Positions 15,287 to 21,390 of a stretch of 22,997 bases of DNA are shown piece after piece (the first letter of the stretch is position 1; each line of letters begins with the position of its first letter). The stretch is from positions 1 through 22,997 of IMG/VR virus record IMGVR_UViG_3300032249_000148. One strand, given 5' to 3'. The notes beneath the pieces were generated by a model. That model worked only from the letters and a program-made list of their open reading frames with translations. It was not told where the DNA came from and did not search any database. The stretch is from a virus. A program made the translations under genes and the position numbers.

Positions 15287-16342
15287 TTAATATCCTTCAG
15301 TCCAATAGAGAATGACACTTCCTACGCCACCTTGGCCGTAGAAACTGGAGGCGCTACCGCCACCACCACCACCAATGCCTCCATCGCCACCACAAGCACC
15401 ACCACCACCACCAAAGCCACCTTGGCCGCCGCCGGTAACATTAGAACTACACGGGCCGCCACCACCACCACCACCAAAGCCACCCGGGCCACCTTCTGAT
15501 GTTGTTGCTCCTCCTCCTCCTCCTCCTCCTCCGGGGCCACCCGCGCCGCCAGAAACGGAAGTACCATTACCGGCACCGCCACCTGAGCCATTAAGAGTGC
15601 CATAAAGCATTTGAATAAAAGGATTGTCTGGCGATGGTTGCCCTGAGCCAGAACCACCCGCTGAGGATACGCCTTCAGCCCCTCCTACTGCTGCTAATCC
15701 AGCGCCGCCGATTCCCCCATATCCGGGGCCCCCACTTCCACCACCGCCACCACTATTTGAACCCTTGTTGTTAGCTCCAACGCCGCCGCCGCCACTATTG
15801 GTACCAGCTCCACCAGCTCCACCCATTCCACCACCACCGGTTGGAGTTTGAAGACTACCTGCTGCGCCGCCATCTCCACCATTTCCGTAAAACGATCCAG
15901 CGCCACCACCGCCTGAATACCGGCTAGTACTAGTAGCCCCCCCGCTGCCGCCAGAATATGTCAAAGCCCCACGCAATCCAGCAGCGGCGGTTCCAGATCC
16001 TCCAGTTCCGGGCGTAGTTGTGACTGCGGCTGTTCCGCCCGTTGCAGACAACAAAGTGCCAAAAGATGAGGTTCCGCCCGCAGCGCCAACTGTAATGGTT
16101 GGCAATAACTGTCCGGGTACTACATCAACAATCCCAAAGGCAAAGCCGCCACCGCCACCTCCGGCTGGAATAGCACTTTTACCACCACCACCAAAAACAG
16201 CAACGCCTATCTGAAAGACGTTTTGAGGTACAGTTTCTGTAGATGTAGTAACAGTAATTTGCTTGACGTTTGTCCATCTTGGAGGAGCTACGCGGGTTGC
16301 CATATTGGGCGGCATACCAAACCCATACATACCTTTATTCAT
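15287..16342 (-). CDS. Glycine-rich tail adhesin (polyglycine-sandwich type)
   Basis: A 351-residue protein. After a short N terminus (MNKGMYGFGMPPNMATRVAP) comes a beta segment (TNVKQITVTTSTETVPQNVF, then QIGVAVFGGGG) typical of phage glycine-rich fibre domains. From about residue 50 to 335 it is dominated by Gly tracts broken by short variable loops such as SPDNPFIQMLYGTLN. It ends GGVGSVILYWTEGY, the usual closing beta strand. Known relatives include the gp38 adhesin of phage S16, whose glycine helices pack into a sandwich that displays receptor-binding loops; whether this one folds alike is inference. It probably determines host range. The opposite-strand polyproline frames are shadows. 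Confidence 0.83.
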   Translation of the reverse strand: MNKGMYGFGMPPNMATRVAPPRWTNVKQITVTTSTETVPQNVFQIGVAVFGGGGKSAIPAGGGGGGFAFGIVDVVPGQLLPTITVGAAGGTSSFGTLLSATGGTAAVTTTPGTGGSGTAAAGLRGALTYSGGSGGATSTSRYSGGGGAGSFYGNGGDGGAAGSLQTPTGGGGMGGAGGAGTNSGGGGVGANNKGSNSGGGGGSGGPGYGGIGGAGLAAVGGAEGVSSAGGSGSGQPSPDNPFIQMLYGTLNGSGGGAGNGTSVSGGAGGPGGGGGGGGATTSEGGPGGFGGGGGGGPCSSNVTGGGQGGFGGGGGACGGDGGIGGGGGGSASSFYGQGGVGSVILYWTEGY

Positions 16343-16743
16343 CAGAAATCTCCGCCATAGGCAATTACTCTAACGCCCGTTTGAGCCACTGAAGTTGTAG
16401 CGCGTAACGAATACCCGGTTGGGATAGTCAAGGGCATTATGTTTGCATTGCTATTGCTGGACAATATTGAAGACCAAGCTGGAACAGTTGTACTTGATGT
16501 GATGGCCAAGACCGGCATCTGTTGCCACAAAATGTAAGTGGAACCATCATAAATAAACAAATTGATCAAGCCGTTTACGGTAGTAGCTACACCTTGAACT
16601 TCTATGTAATCTATGCGTGTTCCGCTTGCCCCGGCAGTTATAACCGTTCCTACAGTAGTTGGGGCTGTAAGCGACGTATCCGCAGTAGTTAATAAAGCCG
16701 AACCTACTTTTGGAGTAGATGCGTATTGCGCAGAAGTTGACAT
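16342..16743 (-). CDS. Beta-rich fibre-cassette protein
   Basis: A 133-residue protein, starting MSTSAQYASTPKVGSALLTT. The ATG at 16743 has an AAGGA site 7 bases upstream; a TTG one codon earlier is less likely. It is Ser/Thr/Ala/Val-rich with beta-type segments (TRIDYIEVQGVATTVNGLIN, LFIYDGSTYILWQQMPVLAI, GYSLRATTSVAQTGVRVIAY) and ends GGDF. I have seen this protein type repeatedly next to fibre genes of aquatic phages, where it is unnamed. A small head or tail decoration or fibre-tip role is inferred. The stop overlaps the next ATG as TGATG, so it is probably coupled to the adhesin. Confidence 0.82.
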   Translation of the reverse strand: MSTSAQYASTPKVGSALLTTADTSLTAPTTVGTVITAGASGTRIDYIEVQGVATTVNGLINLFIYDGSTYILWQQMPVLAITSSTTVPAWSSILSSNSNANIMPLTIPTGYSLRATTSVAQTGVRVIAYGGDF

Positions 16744-16752
16744 CAATATTCC

Positions 16753-17727
16753 TTAAATAAGTGCAAAAGAATCAGAAGGATTAAATGAACTGGGGGGCTG
16801 ATTACCCCCGGTCGCCATCGTAATAAATGGTTGCGCAACACCACCACCTCCTCCTCCCGTAGCTGATAGCGTCCCTGCGGCAAAACTAAGGCCAGAACCA
16901 ACCGTTACATTAGAGAACCCGCCAGCGTTATTACCATAGAGGATTGACGTTCCAGATGTTGCAGGCGCGTAATCCGTTCCTGATAATGCCGCGCTAATTG
17001 CGGTGCTGTTGCCTTTTAATATCCCGTTAATTGTCGTGGAAAGCGTGATTGCCGGAGTTGTTGAGTCATTGGCTACCGTACCCGCCAATCCATTAGCAGA
17101 CGCTACAGAGACCTTTGTTACAGTCCCTGAACCCCCACCACCCGGCGTAAAGGCTTCCCATGCAGTACCGCCGCTGTTAACCCTGACAGATTGCCCTGCA
17201 CCGGGAGCTAGAGTCGTGTAAGTGTTCGCAGTATTCGCAACTGGGATTGAAGTCGCAGCAATCGAACTTAGTCCCGTACCACCGTTAGCAACTGCTAAAG
17301 TCCCAACATTGAGGGCGGTAGCCGAAGTAGAAGAAATTTTTACAAAGTCCGAACCATTCCAAGCAACGATGGCTTTCTCATTAACGGCTAACGTCACCCC
17401 AGTCGTAGGGCCAGCGCCACGAATAGTGACCGTGTACGTCCCTGACGTATTGATGACAACATAGGCTTTGCTTGCTGCCGGAACCGTGACGGTGATATTG
17501 GCTGACGAGGGGCTACACCGTAGCACCATGTACTGAGATGATGTACTGTCAAGGGCCGCGCCGGTTGTCTTAGTGAGCGTGGTGTCGGTGGTGATTGTCT
17601 GCGTACCGGCAACCGCTGCATCAATATAAGCAGAAATGTAGTTGTTAACCGTGTCGCCCCACGTACCGGACAGTTCTCCCGTAGTAGGAAGGGCAAGTCC
17701 AATAAGCGACGTATAGGTGGTTGGCAT
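16753..17727 (-). CDS. Tail fibre protein
   Basis: A 324-residue protein with a typical phage fibre start: MPTTYTSLIGLALPTTGELS then GTWGDTVNNYISAYIDAAVA. This GTWGDTVN pattern is common at the N terminus of fibres that attach to the tail. Residues 40 to 140 are Thr/Ala/Val-rich beta structure. The NGGTGLSS element around residue 150, also widespread in fibres, precedes further beta repeats and two Gly tracts. The C terminus (QPFITMATGGNQPPSSFNPS) is probably the tip. The likely role is host binding. An AAGGG ribosome-binding site lies 5 bases before the ATG. Being short, it may form a small appendage rather than a long side fibre. Confidence 0.85.
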   Translation of the reverse strand: MPTTYTSLIGLALPTTGELSGTWGDTVNNYISAYIDAAVAGTQTITTDTTLTKTTGAALDSTSSQYMVLRCSPSSANITVTVPAASKAYVVINTSGTYTVTIRGAGPTTGVTLAVNEKAIVAWNGSDFVKISSTSATALNVGTLAVANGGTGLSSIAATSIPVANTANTYTTLAPGAGQSVRVNSGGTAWEAFTPGGGGSGTVTKVSVASANGLAGTVANDSTTPAITLSTTINGILKGNSTAISAALSGTDYAPATSGTSILYGNNAGGFSNVTVGSGLSFAAGTLSATGGGGGGVAQPFITMATGGNQPPSSFNPSDSFALI

Positions 17728-17736
17728 TTTAACCCT

Positions 17737-17907
17737 TTAAACAGTATCTATTTCAACCCAATTAGGGTCTTCAGTGGTGGTAATACTTGTCCAAACTGGG
17801 TTTCCGGTTGTGGTGACATCCGTCCAATTCGGCGTCTGGTCATCATCTATGACACTCCAGTAAGCATAACCAAAATTACTCACACCGTGAATTGTGCTTA
17901 CTAGCAT
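17737..17907 (-). CDS. Trp-repeat miniprotein (56 residues)
   Basis: A short frame with a GAGGT ribosome-binding site 4 bases before its ATG and a TAA stop 9 bases before the fibre start. It begins MLVSTIHGVSNFGYAYWSVI. The C-terminal half holds three copies of a roughly 11-residue unit: PNWTDVTTTGN, PVWTSITTTED and PNWVEIDTV. The repeated P-x-W spacing suggests beta strands, as in fibre or decoration proteins. It fills the only gap between two well-supported genes on the same strand. The product is not one I can name. Confidence 0.72.
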   Translation of the reverse strand: MLVSTIHGVSNFGYAYWSVIDDDQTPNWTDVTTTGNPVWTSITTTEDPNWVEIDTV

Positions 17908-17914
17908 GTATACC

Positions 17915-18337
17915 TCAATTAGAAGATCGGATTAGTGCGTCTGTCACATTGTTCGTGGGGAGCGTGATAGTAAACGTAGTACCAGAGACCGTCTTGTCCG
18001 CCCCAAAGTCCAGCACAGCGATAGACCGGTTGGCTTTACTCGCGTTGTATATCAACGCCGCGCGGGTCGTAAATGAAGCAGTGGGCCAGCTAGGGTTGTT
18101 AAAACTGACGTACGCCGTGTACCCCGAGGAATTAACTGTCACCCCAGTAATTACTATCCCCCCAGCCGTGTACCCCGTACCCGTGACCTCGTTAGTGGTG
18201 GAGTAGGCAGTAGTGTCCGCGTTAAGCGTAGCGTTGCCCGTGTACAGAGCAATTTTAAGCGTGTCTGTTAGCAGGTTATGAATCGCCTGATATAGCTCTG
18301 CTTTAAAGCTAGTGGTCTGAGTCTGGATAATAGACAT
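17915..18337 (-). CDS. Beta-rich virion protein of the fibre cassette
   Basis: A 140-residue protein, starting MSIIQTQTTSFKAELYQAIH at an ATG that overlaps the adaptor stop (TGATG). A short N-terminal helix is followed by a Thr/Ser/Gly-rich beta region (TLKIALYTGNATLNADTTAY, TNEVTGTGYTAGGIVITGVT, RSIAVLDFGADKTVSGTTFT). This is a very common small protein in aquatic podoviruses, usually unnamed or called structural. It may be a small tail or decoration protein. The place between adaptor and fibre supports a tail-associated role. No catalytic signature is visible. Confidence 0.82.
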   Translation of the reverse strand: MSIIQTQTTSFKAELYQAIHNLLTDTLKIALYTGNATLNADTTAYSTTNEVTGTGYTAGGIVITGVTVNSSGYTAYVSFNNPSWPTASFTTRAALIYNASKANRSIAVLDFGADKTVSGTTFTITLPTNNVTDALIRSSN

Positions 18338-18987
18338 CAAAGAACCTCTACACGGGCCTGCCCACTACGGTACGCATCCTGACGATCCTTACCATCGCCC
18401 AACTGTTTGAGCAACGCAAGCGAGTTGTCGTACATACCTTTGTAAACCGCGATTAGTTCCTGTTCACCTTTCATGAACCGAATAGCTTCAACCAGCGCAC
18501 CATTAAGCAATGCAGAGTCAAAATTATCGCCTAACCACGTACTACCGGCAATCACAATAGACTCTGGATAATAGTAATAGTGCAACTCCATCGAATATAT
18601 AGCGTTTGGAGTCGGACCAAGAATAAACGTCAACGATGTTGGTAGTGAGGACTGGGGACCAAAAATAGCGTAGTGGGCTGGGAGCCCGGTGCTAGTTGGG
18701 TTTGGATACGCTTCACGGATAAAATTAACGTCTTTATTCAATAAGAAAGTATAATTACCCGACGCGTTAATAACCGCTAAAGAATATGCGGATAAAAAAT
18801 CATCCGGGCAAGCCAGATACTTATTCCCCGATGCCGTCACCCCGGTCACGTTTTTCCGCAGGTTAGGCAGTTGGACCGTGTTATAGATCTTCTGCTCAGC
18901 CTGCTGCGTAAACATAGCCAATTGATCCTCGGTGAACGAATTCTCCGTGATGTCTTGGATGTTTACACACAGATCGTTATAGTTCAT
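18337..18987 (-). CDS. Head-tail adaptor protein, SU10 adaptor-like
   Basis: A 216-residue protein. It begins MNYNDLCVNIQDITENSFTE and continues with AEQKIYNTVQLPNLRKNVTG, a helical-to-beta pattern that I recognise as the SU10-type phage adaptor. The middle includes DDFLSAYSLAVI, LLNKDVNFIREAYPNP and FILGPTPNAIYSMELHYYYY. The C terminus is helical (LLNGALVEAIRFMKGEQELI and YDNSLALLKQLGD). In phage SU10 the adaptor binds the portal and links it to the nozzle and fibres. The length fits that family. The start overlaps the preceding stop as ATGA. Confidence in the family is good but rests on recognition, not on a search. Confidence 0.85.
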   Translation of the reverse strand: MNYNDLCVNIQDITENSFTEDQLAMFTQQAEQKIYNTVQLPNLRKNVTGVTASGNKYLACPDDFLSAYSLAVINASGNYTFLLNKDVNFIREAYPNPTSTGLPAHYAIFGPQSSLPTSLTFILGPTPNAIYSMELHYYYYPESIVIAGSTWLGDNFDSALLNGALVEAIRFMKGEQELIAVYKGMYDNSLALLKQLGDGKDRQDAYRSGQARVEVL

Positions 18988-19253
18988 GCCATCGGGCCCC
19001 GAGACATTTTACCTTTAGTGGCAGCACCAGTTCCCCGCATCTGGATACCAGAGGTCTTGGGTGGTGGGCACTCGCTGCTAGAGATGTTGCCAACGCTGAC
19101 GCACAGGTCATCAAGGCTCATCGAGCGAGACTTTTTACCGTAGCCGCTGTTACTCAGGTCGACACCAGCTTTCCCAGTCATGTCATGCGGTGCGGCGTAG
19201 GTCGAAGCAGGTCCAACTTCTTTACCGCCCTTTTTCATACTGAAGCCACCCAT
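18984..19253 (-). CDS. Small phage protein with RGTGAATKGK motif
   Basis: An 89-residue protein, starting MGGFSMKKGGKEVGPASTYA and ending SGIQMRGTGAATKGKMSRGP plus MA. The ATG overlaps the upstream stop as TAATG, and the stop overlaps the adaptor start as ATGA. The C-terminal RG-x(5)-KGK-x-x-RG pattern is reminiscent of the RGKTKGR tail of the proteins encoded near 21 to 22 kb. A possible CxxxC-type metal site is not present; there are only two isolated cysteines (C51 and about C62). The function is unknown. Its position directly before the adaptor gene suggests an assembly or virion role. Confidence 0.75.
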   Translation of the reverse strand: MGGFSMKKGGKEVGPASTYAAPHDMTGKAGVDLSNSGYGKKSRSMSLDDLCVSVGNISSSECPPPKTSGIQMRGTGAATKGKMSRGPMA

Positions 19254-19432
19254 TACCGCCCCCTCGCGCCGCTGCGCTGGTTCATGGCACGAGACAAATT
19301 CTTCCCGTACTTCATACGGTCGTCCGTGGTCGGGCCACCGGCTTTCATCTTTTTTGCGCCGGGGTGCATACGCTTTTCGTGACCACGGATTTCCGTGTCC
19401 GCTATAGCTTTAACTTCTTTCTTGTCCATCAT
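19253..19432 (-). CDS. Small basic conserved phage protein (about 59 residues)
   Basis: A short gene encoding MMDKKEVKAIADTEIRGHEK, then RMHPGAKKMKAGGPTTDDRM and a tail ending NQRSGARGR. An AGGAG ribosome-binding site (19436 to 19440) overlaps the stop of the upstream gene. It lies 3 bases from the first ATG and 6 bases from the second (19429), so the second is the likelier start and gives 58 residues. The core HEKRMH and the AGGPTTDDRM run match a small protein that I recall from related phages. The TAA stop overlaps the next ATG (TAATG). The function is unknown; it is basic and carries one KAGG motif of the type shared across this cluster. Confidence 0.8.
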   Translation of the reverse strand: MMDKKEVKAIADTEIRGHEKRMHPGAKKMKAGGPTTDDRMKYGKNLSRAMNQRSGARGR

Positions 19433-19438
19433 GGACTC

Positions 19439-19828
19439 CTATGATGTCGTGACCGTTACTGTACCAACGTATGTCGTTGCAACCAAGTAATTTGGCGTTA
19501 GTGGGTCATCAAACCCCCTAGACCCACCAACCGGATTCCAACCCCACTGAAAAATTCTACTGCCTTCTGACGGAAATCCTGCCACGTTAATGCCAGACTG
19601 ATAGTAACTAAGATCTTTCCGTGGTTCCCTGAGTGCCTGAGGATCATCAATTGGATACATACCAAGCTGTAGCTGTGGCTGATCCGGCGTCCAACACTGA
19701 GGACAGACCTTAATATTTACTAGCTTGGTCTTAACTACTAGCTTTTTAAGATCCTTTAACTTGTACCGAAACCCGCACATGTCGCATTCGGCAATAGCGA
19801 TCTTGCCAGAGGCGAACCGATTACCCAT
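19439..19828 (-). CDS. Zinc-ribbon structural-cluster protein
   Basis: A 129-residue protein with a clear four-cysteine zinc-ribbon pattern near its start: C15 and C18 (CDMC) and C42 and C45 (CPQC). Between and after these are basic residues (RYKLKDLKKLVVKTKL). The middle (GMYPIDDPQALREPRKDLSY) and the beta-rich tail (TTYVGTVTVTTS) look structural. I recognise it as a recurrent hypothetical protein beside neck genes in aquatic phages but know of no assigned role. The zinc ribbon might stabilise a small virion or assembly protein or contact DNA. The ATG at 19828 overlaps the upstream stop as TAATG, and its own TAG stop forms part of the next gene's ribosome-binding site. Confidence 0.8.
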   Translation of the reverse strand: MGNRFASGKIAIAECDMCGFRYKLKDLKKLVVKTKLVNIKVCPQCWTPDQPQLQLGMYPIDDPQALREPRKDLSYYQSGINVAGFPSEGSRIFQWGWNPVGGSRGFDDPLTPNYLVATTYVGTVTVTTS

Positions 19829-20538
19829 TAGCTGCTACCGATAAAATACTGTCTAGGTACAAACCGATCAGCCGCTTTTTCCCGATCTTCATCCGCAGCC
19901 AACTGCCACTGAGATTCGTACTCAGCCTTTAACATACTAAGACGTTGCATCCCCTCAGGAATCTTCATGGCTATATAGTAAGCCAGCCCTGCGGTAAGGC
20001 AGGGTAAGAAACGGAAGTTCACGTCAGCCGTGTTGCTACCTGTGTCGATATTGTCCATCCGACGCAACCGCCAATAGACAAATGTGTAGTAGGGGCTTCC
20101 GCTTGGACCCTGATCTGGGATAGGCCATACGGTGATAGTTGGGGTTTCCTGTTTACGGTCAATATAAACTTGGATTGGACGCGCTTGGCTAAGTTTGTTT
20201 GGGATAGTCGCGTACGTTGACACGCTGATCCGGGTGATAGTTAGATCTGATTGCGTGGCGGAACTGCCTGATCCCGTACGAATTACATGCTCTAGCAGGT
20301 CTACCGTATCCGTTGGCAAATTGTACGTCGCCGTACCTTGGACTAAAGGAATTGATCCGGACTCAATCGTCCACATGTTAATACCACGGTTGGCCCACTC
20401 GGCCATCATGATATTGGCGCTGCGCCGCGCCGTCCGAAGATCATAACCGGTACGCATCTCACGCCCTGCACGTTCAAACGCTTCTTCAGCGAGTTCCGTG
20501 AAGTTCATGTCAAAGTTGGCGACTCCGGAAATTGCCAT
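19828..20538 (-). CDS. Probable neck or head-tail connector protein
   Basis: A 236-residue protein. It opens MAISGVANFDMNFTELAEEA, followed by AGREMRTGYDLRTARRSANI and EWANRGINMWTIE. This helical N-terminal pattern recurs in phage proteins encoded next to adaptors and may be distantly related to the P22 gp4 tail accessory factor family; that link is from memory and tentative. The middle is beta-rich (IPLVQGTATYNLPTDTVDLL, RPIQVYIDRKQETPTITVWP). The C terminus is helical (GMQRLSMLKAEYESQWQLAA). Such proteins form rings between portal and tail. The SU10-like adaptor encoded about 0.85 kb downstream supports a neck role. Both ends overlap neighbours as TAATG. Confidence 0.75.
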   Translation of the reverse strand: MAISGVANFDMNFTELAEEAFERAGREMRTGYDLRTARRSANIMMAEWANRGINMWTIESGSIPLVQGTATYNLPTDTVDLLEHVIRTGSGSSATQSDLTITRISVSTYATIPNKLSQARPIQVYIDRKQETPTITVWPIPDQGPSGSPYYTFVYWRLRRMDNIDTGSNTADVNFRFLPCLTAGLAYYIAMKIPEGMQRLSMLKAEYESQWQLAADEDREKAADRFVPRQYFIGSS

Positions 20539-20771
20539 TATCTAAACCTAGCGGTTTTCTTTGCGATTGTTTTGGGCTGCGCTACAAACTGCTTTCCTGC
20601 CGCTTTACCTGCACGTTTGGCTTTGGTTGTTGCGGCGTACTCAGACGGACTCAAACTCTTAATTGCATCTTCTGGCAAGTACCGTTCACCAGTCTTACTC
20701 GACGGCTTACCACTCTTGGTGCGCCACTTCTGGTCGCCCCAGTCTTTAAGAGACTGCTGTGGAGGTTTCAA
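20538..20771 (-). CDS. Small basic conserved phage protein with TTG start
   Basis: A 77-residue, very Lys/Arg-rich protein, starting MKPPQQSLKDWGDQKWRTKS and ending KKTARFR. No in-frame ATG is available; the TTG at 20771 overlaps the upstream stop as TTGA, a pattern consistent with translational coupling. The core (KSGKPSSKTGERYLPEDAIK, SPSEYAATTKAKRAGKAAGK) resembles a small protein that I have seen beside the GQWSARKAQ protein in other phages. The function is unknown. The charge suggests binding to nucleic acid or to an acidic partner. Its stop overlaps the next gene's ATG as TAATG. Confidence 0.78.
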   Translation of the reverse strand: MKPPQQSLKDWGDQKWRTKSGKPSSKTGERYLPEDAIKSLSPSEYAATTKAKRAGKAAGKQFVAQPKTIAKKTARFR

Positions 20772-21046
20772 TCTCTATACCCCCCACCAGCCGCCTTGTA
20801 CTTCTTAGCAACAAGCTGGGCTTTTCTCGCGGACCACTGGCCCGCCCCAGTACCCTGAGTCGCCGCAGCCTTCACTTGAGACACAATCCGCTTACGAAGA
20901 CTGGGCTTTGTGTAGTTGCCCGCTTCATTGACGTGCCCACCTTCAGCGTACATGGCTACCTGATTCGGATCATCCTTGCGGGTGATCTTTTTCTTACCCG
21001 GCATTTTAGACGGGTCAACTTTACCCATCCCCCGGCTAGACATCAT
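20768..21046 (-). CDS. Small basic phage protein, DUF5872-like (GQWSARKAQ motif)
   Basis: A 92-residue protein beginning MMSSRGMGKVDPSKMPGKKK. The start ATG overlaps the upstream stop as TAATG, and a second ATG follows directly. The C-terminal half (KPSLRKRIVSQVKA, then GAGQWSARKAQLVAKKYKAA and GGGYRD) matches my memory of a domain of unknown function seen in aquatic phages and some giant viruses, probably the one named DUF5872. A MYAEGGHVNEAGN motif before it joins the GG-motif group in this genome. The protein is strongly basic. The conserved Trp, Ser, Arg and Gln run suggests a small fold with a specific role, but none is established to my knowledge. Confidence 0.8.
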   Translation of the reverse strand: MMSSRGMGKVDPSKMPGKKKITRKDDPNQVAMYAEGGHVNEAGNYTKPSLRKRIVSQVKAAATQGTGAGQWSARKAQLVAKKYKAAGGGYRD

Positions 21047-21390
21047 TAGCACATACCGCCGTATTTAAGTCGGGTCTTGCCACGCTGAGCACACCCATCA
21101 ATCGAGCCGCCCTTCTTCATGCCTTTCATTCCGGCCATTCCGCCTTTAGCCATCTTGCCTACGCCATCAGCCGCAAAATCAGGAACCATTTTCCCGTCTT
21201 TTTTGACCATGGTCATACCACCGTCTGCGTAACCGTTTTTCATGTCACCACCCTTAGAAAATTTGCGACCTTTATCAGCTTCTGCGTAGTCTTTGCCCAC
21301 GGACTGAGGAACACCAGCTTTTTTAGCAAATGAAGGCGAGTGAGCAATCGCCTCCATAAAGTTGTGCTGTTTCTTGCTGTGGCTAGGCAC
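21046..21390 (-). CDS. Small Lys/Gly-rich phage protein with a CAQRGKT C-terminal motif
   Basis: A 114-residue protein. I place the start at the GTG at 21390, which overlaps the upstream stop (TAGTG) and gives MPSHSKKQHNFMEAIAHSPS. That N terminus, followed by FAKKAGVPQSVGKDYAEADK, resembles a short conserved phage protein I recognise without a firm name. The frame is open to 21429, but the extra residues only repeat upstream coding sequence. The middle and end are Gly/Lys/Met-rich with repeated GG motifs (FSKGGDMKNGYADGG, MAKGGMAGMKGMKKGG) and finish DGCAQRGKTRLKYGGMC. The function is unknown; it is likely basic and may bind nucleic acid or other virion proteins. Confidence 0.8.
   Translation of the reverse strand: MPSHSKKQHNFMEAIAHSPSFAKKAGVPQSVGKDYAEADKGRKFSKGGDMKNGYADGGMTMVKKDGKMVPDFAADGVGKMAKGGMAGMKGMKKGGSIDGCAQRGKTRLKYGGMC

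Noticed and set aside
15375-15851. Plus-strand polyproline proteins
   Set aside because: They are the reverse complement of Gly codons of the polyglycine adhesin.
15287-16342. Collagen-like protein
   Set aside because: The Gly residues occur in long tracts, not in the regular Gly-x-y triplets that collagen-like fibres need.
16753-17727. Diversity-generating retroelement target in the tail fibre gene
   Set aside because: No reverse transcriptase gene and no near-identical template repeat are visible in the window, and the fibre C terminus does not look like a C-type lectin fold.
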